A DNA stretch of 64,000 bases, taken from positions 180,416,428 to 180,480,427 of the forward strand of contig NC_050101.1 in the NCBI RefSeq assembly GCF_902167145.1, given 5' to 3'. The notes beneath the pieces were generated by a model. It saw nothing but the letters and a program-made list of their open reading frames with translations, was not told where the DNA came from and did not search any database. Source of the DNA: Zea mays. Lineage: Eukaryota > Streptophyta > Magnoliopsida > Poales > Poaceae. Position 1 is the stretch's first letter. The number at the start of each line of letters is the position of its first letter. A program made the translations under genes and the position numbers. This document shows, piece by piece, positions 21,698 through 33,830 of this stretch.

Positions 21698-22981
21698 TGA
21701 AAGGGAAATGTGCCCTTGGGCCATTTCTAAGTATTTTGGTGATTGAGTGCAAACACAAGGACCTAAATGTGAATTTATGTACATGGATGAACAAGGTGAA
21801 AATCATGAAGTAAAGGTATGTTTCTAAGCCTTAGTACATTGGTTTTAAGTACTAATATATTTGTCTAAGTGTTAGAAACAGAAAGAAGAAGAATAGAGAA
21901 AAGGAGAAGGGACTTGGCTGTGTGCTGCCAAGACCCAACTCGGTCTGGAGCACCGGACTGTCCGGTGTGCACCGGACAGTGTCCGGTGCGCCAGGCTGGC
22001 GCGACTCGAACTGGCCGCTCTCGGGAAATTGGCCGGCGGCGTACGGCTAAAATTCACCGGACTGTCCGGTGTGCACCGGACTGTCCGGTGAGCCAACGGA
22101 CGGCCAGGGCCAACGGTCGGCCGCGCAATCCGCGCGGGACACGTGGCCGAGCCAACGGTCGGAAGACGGCACCGGACTGTCCGGTGTGCACCGGACATGT
22201 CCGGTGCGCCAACAGCGCCAGATCTGCCAACGGTCTGCAACGGTCGTCTTCGCCGTTTAAGGAAACAAATCGGGCACCGGACAGTGTCCGGTGTGCACCG
22301 GACTGTCCGGTGCCCCCGACGACAGAAGGCAAGGATGGCCTTCCGGATTTGCTCTCAACGGCTCCTAGCTGCCTTGGGGCTATAAAAGGAGCCCCTAGGC
22401 GCATGGAGGAGAAACACAAGCAACCTTTGAGCATTCTTGATCATCCACACTAAGTCTCTGCGCATTTGTTTGTGTTTCTAAGTGATTCGAGCTCTGTTCT
22501 AAGTGAGAACTCTGAGATAGTCTTGTGAGCTCGATTCTTGGCCGTGTGTGTGCGCTTTTGCTGTGGATTTGTGTGTGTTGCTTCCCTCCCTTACTCTGTG
22601 TTTCATTTGTGATCATATACTTGTAAGGGCAAGAGACTCCAATTTGTGGAGATTCCTTGCAAACGGGATAGTGAAAGGAAAACAAAACACCGTGGTATTC
22701 AAGTGGGTCTTTGGACCGCTTGAGAGGGGTTGATTGCAACCCTCGTCCGTTGGGACGCCACAACGTGGAGTAGGCAAGCGTTGGTCTTGGCCGAACCACG
22801 GGATAAAACCACTGTGTCACTCTGTGCTTGATTCTCTTGTGGTACTGTGTTTTGTTGAGATTGTTGAGACTTCACCTTAGCCACTTGGCAATAATCGTGC
22901 TAACACTTAACAAGTTTTTGTGGCTTAAGTTTGAAGTTTTTACAGGATCACCTATTCACCCCCCCCCTCTAGGTGCTCTCA
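21698..22981 (+). repeat. 3' LTR of intact Opie/Ji element
   Basis: 1,284 bp, offset 7,812 bases from the 5' LTR along its length, with one substitution and one missing C near the end. The final CA (22980-22981) is followed by the GAGGT duplication. Confidence 0.95.
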
Positions 22982-22986
22982 GAGGT

Positions 22987-23825
22987 GGACGCTGGTTCTG
23001 CCTGAACTGCTGAGGTTTATTGCCTGAGAAACGAGAGCGATTGCTGCTTCCAGGCTAGGGTCCACTGATCTTGCGCTTGCGATCCTCCATCTCTTTGTGT
23101 TTCCTCTCTGTCATGATTGCTCTGTCAATCAGGTGCTGAAATGTCAGGAAGGTGTGATTCATTAGCTGATACTGCAGAGGGTCAACCAAGCCTCTCAGGA
23201 AATGGTACTGTCTCTTGGCGTCGGTGTTGACATCTTCAGGAGCATAACGAGACAGCTGCAGAAACTTGTCTCGGTACTCACTGATAGACAATGACCCTTG
23301 CTTGAGGGCCAGGAACTCCTTCTTCTTCACTGTCATCAGACCTGCAGGAACATGGTACTATCGAAAATTGCCTCTGAATTCTTCCCAGGTGATGGTGTCG
23401 GGGTTGGCATGGGTGGCGAGATAAGACTCCCACCAGGACTGAGCTGCTCCTCTCAACAGACGGGGACCATACAGGACTTTCTCCCTGTCATCACACTGAG
23501 CGGTATGCAACTCCCGCTCCATAGTGCGCAGCCAGTCTTCAGCATCCATGGGGTCAGAAGAGTGAGCAAACATTAGGGGATGACCTCTCATGAATTCAGC
23601 ACGCTTGTCCCTGGGCATCTGAGGCTGAGGTGGTGGCTGCTGCTGCTGCTGAATGGCGGCCAAAGTCTGACCGATGGCTTGAACTGCCTGAGTCTGCATC
23701 ATGAACATCTGCTCGATGGACATCGGGGGCGGGGGTGGCAGCTGCTGTTGCTGGGGTGCCTCATCCTGCGGGGCTGCCTGCTCCTGCTGAGCACGCTTTC
23801 CTCCTCTGCGCCTGTTTTCTGACAT
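22987..23825 (-). pseudogene. Tekay-like gag, N-terminal and central part
   Basis: The start at 23825 (MSENRRRGGKRAQQ) is followed by Gln/Pro-rich sequence and the retrotransposon gag domain (FMRGHPLMFAHSSDPMDAED, then SWWESYLATH and EFLALKQGSLSISEYRDKF). Two in-frame TAG codons, 23358-23360 and 23055-23057, break it. The frame then meets the Opie/Ji insertion at 22982-22986 and continues in the same frame from 13885 downward once the insertion and one duplicate are removed. The intact product would be the nucleocapsid precursor. The interruption leaves the zinc knuckle and pol 9.1 kb away. Confidence 0.88.
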
Positions 23826-24230
23826 CTGCAGAATGCAACCACACATCAGAACTGATCTGGCAAATCTTGCAGCATAAGAAAAGAGTATAGAATTCTCCAC
23901 AACTCTGAACAGATGAACATCTTCACTGATCTCCAACACAGACCAACGCAACTTCTCAGATAAAGAGGAAAGTGGAATGAAAGGCTTCCCAACTAAATAA
24001 CTAACTTCATTAACATATAACAGGTAAACCAAAATGCAGGGGATACCCACACTCTGGTGACAGTCATTACAAAGATCCAAATCCAACATAGTTCATTATG
24101 ACAAACATAAATGCACAGGATAAGCAAACTACCCTATCTAACTAAGACTAACTAAAAGCAAGACTAACGCTAAGACTATAGCTTCTATGTATATATTTTC
24201 GTATTAATTACAAGATCCGACTCTGACGAT
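23826..24230 (-). other. Spacer between Tekay upstream ORF and gag
   Basis: About 400 bases on the minus strand between the stop of the upstream ORF and the gag ATG. It is AT-rich, with no conserved protein recognised. A short open stretch in the gag frame runs upstream to about 24089 but looks like leader. Confidence 0.5.
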
Positions 24231-24808
24231 CTATGGTTCTAAATTTATCTTGGTCTTGCAGTCGGGGTTGCCATAAGACTGGTGTCCACACTGAGGTGAG
24301 CGGTATGGGTGCTGAGTCCCGACGGGAGCGGGGGAGCCATCATCCAGGTGACGACGCTCCGCGCGCTCAGCCCGCAGCTGGGCGATCTTAGCACGAGCCC
24401 TACTCAGCTCGTCTAGTGCATGGTCCAGCTCCGTGTTTAGCACGGCGGCTAGGTTGACTGTGCTGCTCAACCTAGGATTGTCCTCACCAACAGGTGAGAC
24501 AATCACGCCTCCTGTGCTGCCAGATGGACGGCGGGGGTAATACTTCAGGTTGAGACCGTTGGCTACCCCACCGAGCACTGAACAGTAGTGCGAAAGCGCA
24601 CGCCGTGCGGCATCTTGCATGGCCACCTCAGCTGAGTCCCGCTCAGAGATGGAATAGTGCTCTGAGCAGACCTCCGCACCCTAGAGACTGTTCTCCGGAC
24701 GGCGCACCAAGCAGGTCGCCTTCCAGCGGTCTGGGTAGACCCCGCGATTGTGCTGGAAGACCACACAGCGATACTTGATAGACCAAGTACGCCGGTCAAG
24801 TGCCCGAC
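24231..24808 (-). pseudogene. Tekay-like upstream ORF, 3' segment
   Basis: The last part of a protein encoded between the 5' LTR and gag. Recognisable phrases are RTWSIKYRCVVFQHNRGVYP, EVCSEHYSISERDSAEVAMQ and AARRALSHYCSVLGG, followed by a helical stretch (LNTELDHALDELSRARAKIA) that could be a coiled coil. The frame has one TAG (at about 24682-24684) and ends after NCKTKINLEP-like residues near 24231. The upstream boundary is the solo LTR insertion at 24809. I know of no assigned function for this ORF. Related uncharacterised proteins are common in maize annotation. Confidence 0.65.
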
Positions 24809-26065
24809 TGAGAGCACCTAGAGGGGGGTGAATAGGTGATCCTGTAAAAAACTTGAAACTTATAGCCACAAAACTTGGTCAAGTGTTAGTAGGCTAAATA
24901 GCGAGCTCTTGTGAACACAAGTATCACAGAAAAGCAATCACAAAAGACACGCGAGTTATCCCATGGTTCGGCCAAGTATAACACTTGCCTACTCCACGTT
25001 GTGGCGTCCCAATGGACGAGGGTTGTACTCAACCCCTTTCAAGTGATCCAAAGATCCACTTGAATACCACGATGTTTTTCTTTCTTTCACTATATCCCGC
25101 TTGCGAGGAATCTCCACAACTTGGAGCCTCTCGCCCTTACAATTTGATGATCACAAAGAAGCACGGATGTAAGGAAGGGAAAAGCAACACACACAAGACT
25201 CAAAGCAAGAGCACAAACACACACACTAGTCACAACTTGAGCTCTAAGTTCACACACGGAGTTCTCAACTCAAGAGGAGCTCAAATTGCTATCACAACAA
25301 ATCAAATGCGCTAGAATGAAGTCTTGGTGCTTAGAGATGATCAAAGAATGCTTGTATATCTCCTCCATGCGCCTAGGGGTCGCTTTTATAGGCCCAAGGC
25401 AGCTAGGAGCCATTGGAGGCAATCCAGGAAGGCAATTCTTGCCTTCTGTCGGGTGGCGCACCGAACAGTCCGGTGCACCACCGAACATCCCCTGTTCACT
25501 GTCCGGTGCAGATAGCCTTCCTAAATTGGCGCAGCCGACAGTTGAAGACTTGGAGCCGTTGGCGCACCGGACACTGTCCGGTGCACACCGGACAGTCCGG
25601 TGCCCCCATCAAACCGTTGGCTCGGCCACACGTCACGTGCGGATTGCACGACCGACCGTTGGCGCGGCCGACCGTTGGCTCACCGAACAGTCCGGTGCAC
25701 CACCGGACAGTCCGGTGAATTTTAGCCGTACGCCGCCGACGAATTCCCGAGAGCGACCAGTTGACCAGACGCCAGCCTGGCGCACCGGACACTGTTCGGT
25801 GCACCACCGGACAGTCCGGTGCACCCAGACTGCGCAGAGTCTTGGCTGTTCCAGCCAAGTCTTTTTCCTTTTGTATTTTCTCTGATTCTAGCACTTAGAC
25901 AAATATGTTAGTACACAAAAATCAATGTATTAAGTCTAGAATCATACCTTTGTGTTGATTTACACTTCATCCACCATTTGGCACAATTTAATACTTAAAC
26001 CATTTGTGTTGGGCACTTAATCACCAAAATACTTAGAAATGGCCCAAGGGCACATTTCCCTTTCA
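24809..26065 (-). repeat. Opie/Ji solo LTR
   Basis: 1,257 bp from TGAGAGCACCTAGAGGGG to GGGCACATTTCCCTTTCA on the + strand, the reverse complement of the Opie/Ji LTR, with no internal region. It is clearly diverged from the intact copy. The flanks CCGAC (24804-24808) and CCTAA (26066-26070) match at only three of five bases, so the duplication has decayed or the LTR arose by recombination between two elements. Confidence 0.85.
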
Positions 26066-26486
26066 CCTAAGTAGCAGGGTGTCGAGCGCATCGTGGAAGT
26101 GACACCCGCGAGCAGCGTCGCGAGTGATGGGTCTAGCAACCCATCCTTCCAGCTCCTGGTCGGCAAAAAGATCGGTGTCGTGGCTCGAGTTGCTGTCGCC
26201 ACCTCCGTCGTCTAGGTCTCCTCCAGCAGCTACTCCAGCGGCTGGGGCGCTCAGTGGTGGTGCAGGGGGTGCCTCCAGCGGAAGCACGGGGGAGCAGCTC
26301 CTCACAGACTCTATCTCCTGCTAGAGTGAGAAAGAAGAGCCCTGCTGCTCCAGCTTCTGTCGACGATGCTCCTGCTCCTCATGCAGGCGATGGTGCAGCC
26401 TCTCCAAGTGGCTAGACTGACTGGTCACTGGACGGCGAAGCGGACGCTCCGCGAGACGAAAGGGTAAGAAGGGGATGATGGACTTC
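26066..26486 (-). pseudogene. Tekay-like upstream ORF, middle segment
   Basis: It continues the protein started at 38304. The segment is open from 26486 to the solo LTR except for one TAG in the phrase SSFSL-stop-QEIESV. It contains a charged helix (HLERLHHRLHEEQEHRRQ), a Pro/Ala/Gly-rich linker, an Asp/Gly run and then DTDLFADQELEGWVARPI. Both ends are insertion breakpoints: the non-autonomous element at 26487 and the solo LTR at 26065. Confidence 0.65.
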
Positions 26487-29400
26487 TGTAACACCCTGAA
26501 TTTAGGGGTATAAAATTTCTTTTCTAATATCCACCAAATTCAGGTTGTTACTCTCTCATTTCTCTGTTTTCCTTATCTTTTCCCAAAAATGGAGAACTAT
26601 TTTTGTTTTATACCGGCATAATCCTCGTAAAATAAAACCCTAAGAGGGTCCTTGATTGTTGCATAGCATGTCGAGGCATATTTTTGTGTTGAATTATTGT
26701 GTTTGGGCATCAATTCAAACTCATTAAATATTTGAATCTTTGATTCAAAAACTATATTTAGATTTGAAGAAGAATAAAAAGGAAGAAAAGAAATAACAAA
26801 AAAGGGGAAAACCTCCCTCAGCCCACCAGTAGCGCGGCCCACTCCCCCCCTTCGCGACCCAGCACGCCTCCCCGCAGCCCAGCTCTCGTGTGGCCCACCT
26901 AGCCCCCCTTGTGCGCTCTCCCGCGCGGCCCAGCGCTTCCCGGCCCAGCCGCATCCTGCTCGGCCCACTCCCGCGCCGCTGCGCGCGTTTGCCCTAGCGC
27001 GCTGCTGCGTGTATGCCCAGCCGCCTGCGCACGCTTGCCCAGCCGCCGCCGCCGCTGTGTCGCCGGGGCCACCCGTCATGCCTCCCAAACCGCCCCTCCA
27101 CCAACCACGCGCACGTCGCGGACAAGGCATCCCCCTCCACGTCTAGCCATTTTGAAGCCCCATATTCTACTCTCTTCTTCCCAGGCTCGTGGACGGTGCC
27201 CTTGCTCAACCGCCCACCGACGCCGTGTTGCCATCACCTTGGGCCCCGAACCTCGCCGGAACCGCCCTTTGTCGTGACGCCGTCATGGTGAGCCTGCGTC
27301 TACCTTTCCCATTTCTTCTCCCTCCTTCGTCTTGGCGTTCGTTTGATTCCTATCTGCGACCATACGCTCGAGCGCGTTTCCCCAGTCGAGATGGCCAAGT
27401 CAGCGAGGGGCCGAGCCCCCCTCTTCTCGCGCCCATCTCCGCCAGAACCCCCCCCCCCAAAAGCATGCTCATCTCGCCCAGCTACGGTGTCTCGGTGTCG
27501 CGTGCCAGCCACGGATGAGGCTCGCCCCATGGTGTGGTGCCTCTGCTCCGGTGTGCTCCCCTGCCGGTACAGCCAACGGCCCCCGCCCAACGTGACGTGC
27601 GCATATGCGCGCTCCCCACTGCACTGTGCGCAGAAGCCCGCCCGCCGCGCCGTTTCCCTCGGCCCTCCTCGCCTCGTTCCCGTCGAACTCGTCCTGCCAA
27701 AGCATCGTCAACCCCGCCGAGCTTGTTGTCGCGCTGCCCTCGCCATCGTCGAGTCGGCCCTATGCTGAGCCTCGTCGTCGCCGCCCGGAGCTCGCCATCG
27801 CCATTGGCTGAGCACTCATCCTCGCTGTGCGATGTCCCGTGGTGAGCATGGAGGCTCGTCTACCCCTCGTGCTAGTCTACCCCTAGACAATGTTGTCTAC
27901 CCCCCTCTTTTGCGTGCGCATAGCCTCGCCGTTGCGTTCTCGCGCATCGTCTTCGCGCGTTGCGCGCATCGTTTTGCTCGTCGCTCGCTTCGCCGCACAA
28001 CTCCAATTTGCTTCACCTAGTATCGCTCGTGTTTATTAGACCATGCATTTAACGATGATCGTTCACATAACAAAATAGTCGGAACTAAATAATTAAGATT
28101 TGTTGTTTAGTTGTTGGTTATTAAAATAGAAATTCAATCGAATTTAATTTATAGTTCTACTTACGCGTGTGTAAGTACCTGTTATCGTGATTATGCCAAC
28201 TTAAATGTTGTATTCAATTATTTGGTTAATATAAAACGACACAATTTAGTAGTATTCGGATGTCGTGTCGTTCATCAGCCACGAGTTGTTAGTTATTCAA
28301 TATATTTTGTGTCATGTACCTATTTTTAGCTGTTTCAGTTGTCTTAACTTTATAATAATGTCGTCTACGCGTTAGAAACATATTGTGTCATGACGCATGT
28401 TTCACTAATGTATTAAAAGATTATGTTTATCTGATTGTAATTTAAATAGCAATTTAATTAGAACTAATTTAGTTGTGTTTTTATATACACATTAACATTA
28501 TTAATCACATACTTAAATATTTTGAATTAATACTGGTTTAGTATAATCACGACATCTGTTAGTGATGCTCGTGTGTCGCACTCGCTGTTTACGAGTTATT
28601 CGCGCATGTTGCGCTCGTCGTCGTCGTGCTGTTCGCATGTGTTGCGCACGCTGTTTTCGCGTGTCACGCATAATGCCGTGTGTCATCCGCGTGCATCGCA
28701 CGCCGTCCGCGCATATTAATTAATCGTTTCATTATAATCGTTCACTTATAATCACTCTGGTCAGTTAATTAATTATTAGTTTAATCGTCCACCATTAAAA
28801 CAGTAATTTAGTCAAAACTAAATTGTAGTTATTAATTTACATTTGATAAATGTCAATCAATATAATTATGCCGAACTAATGTTCTAACAAATAATTGTTT
28901 AGTGTAATCACGTTATCTGTTAGCGAGTATCGCGCGTTGTTGCGCACATTATTTCGTGTATCAGTCGTGCGCCGTGTGCGCATCATCGTGCTATTCGTGC
29001 CGTAGCGGTGTCGCGCGTGCTGTTCCACACGTGGTGGCGTGCTGATTCGCGCGTCATTCGCGTTGGTCGCGCGCGCTGTTTCGTGTGTTGTCAGCGTACT
29101 GTGTCGCGCGTGTCCGCGCGTCGTTTTCACGCTGTCGTGTTATTTCGTGTATCGTAAGTTCGCCTCGCATAGAATCTCTCGTGTTAATTAAATTACTTAT
29201 TTGACTGACATTCGTTAGCGTAGCGGATTAATCGAACTAAATTATAGATATTACTTATAGTTTACAATGTCTAATTAGATATTATGATTAACACTCGTTT
29301 AGTGTGGACGCGATAACCTCTCGACCGTAGCCTCGACCGTCGCGTTTCTTTGTCCTCGTGTGACCGTAGTAACACACTCTATTTTATTTTCCGTATTTTA

Positions 29401-30903
29401 TTATGTTTTACTTGAATGGTGTAATGTTCTTATGCATATATATGGTTGTTTGTTTGTACCTGTTTGTATTCGCTGTGCGACGCAAATAGATTGCGATCTG
29501 TTCCTGAGCTTCGAGGAATCGACGGTCAAGCTTCGGCGACCAAGTGATCTAGCTCTTCGAGTTCCATAAAGTTGAAGACTCTGAGCATCTGTTTGGTGAA
29601 GGCAAGTGTCCTCTGACCTATTATGTCACATTTACTTTATAATTCATCAACCCGCATACCATGATCAACCTAAGGATTAACTAGTTTTGTATTTACCTTG
29701 TCCTTGATTACCTTTTGGGTTATTATTGTTTAGCTTTATGCTATTGCTCAACTCTAATCAATGAACATGATGAGATTTATCAATGATACGTTGTTTCCCT
29801 TCTTTATTATTGATGTTATACTGGTGGCATTCAAGGGGGCTCGAGCGGTTTCTCGAGTGCCTCTCCGTAAGGACCTGTTCGTTGGATGACCGCCCAGGAA
29901 AACAGTGCAACCATGAGGGTGGAATGGGATGCCCTTAGCTGAATAATTAGAGGAACCAGGGTGTAGTTCGCTTAGCCGTCATGTCGTTAATGGGGCTCGG
30001 TGTATGCGGCTCGCTCTGCCAAGTTCGGTTCGCCCCTTGGGCAGGAGTGCGGTGCATTTAGGAAACCTAACGGGCGGCTACAGCCCCAGGGAATCTTTGA
30101 AAAGGCTACGTAGTGAGACCCTGCCTATTCACCTTGGTAGTGTTTAAGGGTTTGATCGGCCCGAGGCAAGAGGGAATCACGGCTTGTGGGTAAAGTGCGC
30201 AACCTCTGCAGAGTGTTATGAAACTGATATATCAGCCGTGCTCGTGGTTATGAGCGGCCAAGGGAGCTCCATTGATTAGAGATACTTGATCAGAGATGGT
30301 TTGTTTACAGATGATGATGAGGAGGATGGTTATGATTATGCTTATGGTAATGGTAAGTGGTATTCTTTCCGTTTGGAAAGGGTACTCTGGGTTAATAACT
30401 TGGGTTAATGCTAAAACCTGGCTTCCTACTAGTAATAATAACCTGACCAACTAAAAGCAACTGCTTGACTTAACCCCACATAAAGCTAGTCCACTACAGC
30501 CAAACGGGACATTTGCTGAGTACGTTGATGTGTACTCACCCTTGCTTTCACAAAACACCAGGTTGCCTTTGGTGCAATCTATGCTTAGGTAAAGAAGAAG
30601 GAGAATGGTGTCGAGGCGGATCTCCGGGAGTTCCAGGACTTCGACGAGTTCGAGGATTAGGCTAGCGACCTCCCCCAGTCAGCTGCATGTGGTGGGTTGT
30701 TTACGTTGGCTACATTTCGATTCTGTGTACTTTGATTTATATTATGTAAATGGCTCTAGTCTGTAATATTATTACTTACTCTTTATTGTAATTCGAAGCA
30801 TTGTGCTATGCTGAGTCATTTATGTAATTGTTGTGTACGTGAATTACTGATCCTGGCACGTACATGGTTCGCATTCGGTTTACCTTCAAAACCGGGTGTG
30901 ACA
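26487..30903 (+). repeat. 5' LTR of non-autonomous element
   Basis: 4,417 bp. A GC-rich block at 26820-28010 gives long open frames in several phases that I judge spurious. 28550-29160 is a CpG-rich zone of short CGCGCGT/CGTGTGTCG motifs between AT-rich stretches. Confidence 0.9.
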
Positions 30904-30907
30904 TAAG

Positions 30908-30920
30908 TGGTATCAAAGCC
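30908..30920 (+). promoter_or_regulatory. PBS of non-autonomous element
   Basis: TGGTATCAAAGCC, five bases after the 5' LTR. It is complementary to the 3' end of initiator tRNA-Met with one mismatch relative to TGGTATCAGAGCC. Confidence 0.8.
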
Positions 30921-33596
30921 ATGCTGACTGTAGGACCACTGACCTAGAGTAGCATTGGCCGTTTTAAGGACTTATTGATTATTACTTCATCTCATCCTTG
31001 ATGCTGCTTCAAAATATTAGTCACCTTGACTAATTCTATGTTGTGCTCCTATATGCCTCCTTGCCAAAAAGTATTTTATTCTAGTATGGTCTATACTTCT
31101 CTCAATCTATTAGATCTGATCTCATCTTGTGCTTGCGACATCTTTGTAGATGCCCCCTGACCATAGCCTTTAGTCTTTTGGGACTCTTTCCTCATCCATT
31201 ATTAAATTGCTACTATTTGACCATCTCTATTCCATTTTGTTATTGACATGCTCATATCCTTACCTTTTTAATACCCTTATCCCTTGATCTAAAGTACTTA
31301 CCATTGTACCTCTGTTTCCTATTTAAACAATTTAATTTATGTGTCCATGACCTTCTTGTCTTCTGAGATCCTTTCTTATTTTGTTGTTAAGTCGCTATTT
31401 TTCGGCAAATTACTTTGCCCTTGGTCTTAGTATGCTCGTATCCTTGGAATCTTGCATATCTTATATTCTTATGTATGCTTATTTTCATACATCAATGACT
31501 GTTCAAGACATTTCTGTTAACATGTCCTTGACCACCCCTATTTCTTAACGGTCCATGAGCGATCATTTTATGTTGCCCATCCTTGGTGATCTCGTTGTTC
31601 CTTTATAACTTCTCTCGATAATGAATTCTTACTTCAACCATTCTATTGCACCCTCACCTATCTTACCCTTGATTGTTTTCTCCACTTTGCCACTTCGCGA
31701 GTCTTGCCTTAACTCTATCCTTTGTCATCCCTTTTGTTATAATCACCCTCACCTTAGACACCTCTATATCTTATTTGATGTTTGTCTCAAACCCGCCCTT
31801 TAAAATCACCTCTCTTCCGTCTCATTCTGAGAGCTATACTTTACCCATCTTTTCCCTTGGTCGTATCCTCTTCCCCATCGCTTGTGAATCTTCAACTCCA
31901 TCCTTTGTTGTGCCTCTGTTTAGCATTGCCTTGACCTTTCCCATCTCTCAACCATACCTTGGTGATGACATTATTTCTGTTATCTAAAATCTCCAATCTC
32001 CTATCCCAAATTGAGAACGGTGTTTTACCTATCTTATCCTTGGCAATATTCTCTTCTTTACCGTGTGTAAGCCTTGACATACCTCCATTCTTTATTGTGC
32101 TTATACCACTGTCTCTTCTATGCCTTCATCTTTTCTCCTATACTCTTGTCTGTTATCGCCTTTGACCCTTGCGATATTTATGTCTTCTACCTAAATTCTT
32201 ACCTTGAACTTATCCTTTAAAAGCCTCTCCTTTCTTTCGACCAAGTTTGAGAGTTGCGAGTTACCTATCTCTCCTTTGATTTCTTTTCCCTCCTTGTCAC
32301 CTTACAAGTTTTGTCTTAATTCCATCCTGTGTTGTGTTTTTATTTGCTATCGCCATTACCTTGTCACCCATCAATCTTGCCTTGATACTTATCTTTATTC
32401 TTGCTCTCTAAAAATCTCCTCTCTTCCACCTCAAATTGAGAGTGGCACTTTACCTATTTGGCCCTTGAACGTACCCTCTTTTTTTCACTTGCACGTCCTA
32501 TCTTAACTCCACCCTCTGTGGTATTTATACCCTTGGTTCTTATACCCATTTACCTCCTCTTCTACATCCTTGTCCATTATTACCTTTAAACTCTCATGAT
32601 ACCTATGCCCTTGCCCACATGCGTATCTTGAACCTACCCTTTAAAGCCTGCTCTTTTTCATCGCTGTTTGAGGATAATGCCTCACCCACTTCACCATTGA
32701 TTGCTTCCCCTTCTTTGATGTCTCACAAGTTTTGTCTAAAATACATCCTTGGTTGTGTTTGTCTGTTATCGCCTTAACCCTTGTCATCCCTTGATCTTTA
32801 CCATGATGCTTATCTTGCACCTGCATTTTAAAGCCTCCTCTCCCATTTCATTTCAAGAGTGATGTCTTGCCTACCCCGCTCTTGTTCATTCCCTTTTTCC
32901 TCTGTCGTGTTGCAAGTCTTGTCCTAACTCTATCTTTTGGTGTGTTTTTCCCTTTCACCTCCCTTACCTTTGTAATATCTAGATATTTCCATGATGCTTA
33001 TCTTATGCCTACCTTTTGACTTATCATCTTTCCCATCTCGATTTCAGAATGGTGTTTACCTACCTTGCCCTTGGTTGCATTTTCTCCCTTGTATATTACA
33101 ATCCTTGCTTTAGCTCCATCCTTTATAGTGCCCATGCCCCTATTATGTATGTCCTATTATTCCCCTTGCCTTTCGATGGCCTTAGAATGGTTTCCCCTAG
33201 GTAAGGAAAGACCACCATTTAATTAAAAGTTATGTATAGCAACGAGATGTCTATTGTTGTATGCTTGTGCTGTTTGTCTTTGTGTTATGACTGATTCGCC
33301 TCTTTGTGATGAGTGTTGATGTGTTGTGGCCCTTGGTCCGCAATGACATCAGTTCACTAGGTGAGTGCCATATATTTAAGTAATTGGGTTCTCCCCCTGC
33401 TCTCTCTAATCCGTCTATACTTACCTTTTCTCGCTATTCTTTCCTCTTGCACCTGTCCATTTGGCAACCTCCAACTCCTCCAAATTAGTCAAGATCAGAG
33501 TCGGCAACGCCTTCACCAAGTGCATATCAACGCTCCTGTTAAGGGGGTTAGCCGCTAACCCCAATGAAGACAATGCGATCAACATCAACCAACAAG

Positions 33597-33652
33597 ATCA
33601 GAGTGGCGCAGCGGAAGCGTGTGTGGGTCCTAACCCACAGGTCCAGGGGATC
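33597..33652 (+). other. Initiator tRNA-Met-derived segment (5' about 56 nt)
   Basis: ATCAGAGTGGCGCAGCGGAA and the next four bases match the plant initiator tRNA-Met 5' end as I remember it. The anticodon arm follows with a few changes (CCTAACCCACAGG) and then GTCCAGGGGATC. Similarity stops in the T loop, so the 3' acceptor half is missing and the segment cannot be a functional tRNA. The CAT anticodon is damaged. An A-box-like TGGCGCAGCGG is present but no B box. Confidence 0.75.
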
Positions 33653-33830
33653 CTCACGAACTGCATCAATTGGTCTCGAGCATCCGAAAGTCAAAGCAAC
33701 AAGTCCGCAAGTTAAGGTTGCAGAGTGAAAGTCAACTCAAGAAAGTCGTGATCAACCGATGAACCAATCTCATTTTCTTGCTAGCCTCTTCTTAAATCTC
33801 GAGGGCGAGATTCTGTTAAGGGGTTAGATT

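Larger units (their letters stand above)
13886..22981 (+). mobile_element. Intact Opie/Ji-type Copia (SIRE/Maximus) retrotransposon
   Basis: A 9.1 kb element with LTRs 13886-15170 and 21698-22981, flanked by a perfect 5-bp duplication GAGGT (13881-13885 and 22982-22986). It carries PBS, gag, pol and PPT in Copia order (protease, integrase, RT, RNase H). By eye the LTRs differ by one substitution (CCCAGCTCGG versus CCCAACTCGG) and one C in a poly-C run, so insertion is very recent. It sits antisense inside the Tekay gag. Opie and Ji share LTR ends, so I do not separate them. Confidence 0.93.
30904..33830 (+). other. Non-coding, pyrimidine-rich interior of non-autonomous element
   Basis: From about 31000 to 33200 the + strand is strongly C/T-rich with recurring phrases (CTTACCTTTTT, TTGCCCTTGG, GTCTTGTCTTAAC) and no long reading frame. 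33450-33720 is less biased and includes the tRNA-like segment. TTAAGGGGTTAGATT (33817-33830) ahead of the 3' LTR is the likely polypurine tract. Confidence 0.75.

Noticed and set aside
26909..27811. Several Pro/Arg/Ser-rich frames in the non-autonomous 5' LTR, mirrored at 34084-35173
   Set aside because: Present in both LTRs with frame-changing differences; composition-driven and no domain recognised.
33016..33715. Small open frames near the 3' end of the non-autonomous interior as gag remnants
   Set aside because: No gag, zinc knuckle or protease motif, and the frames are short and biased.
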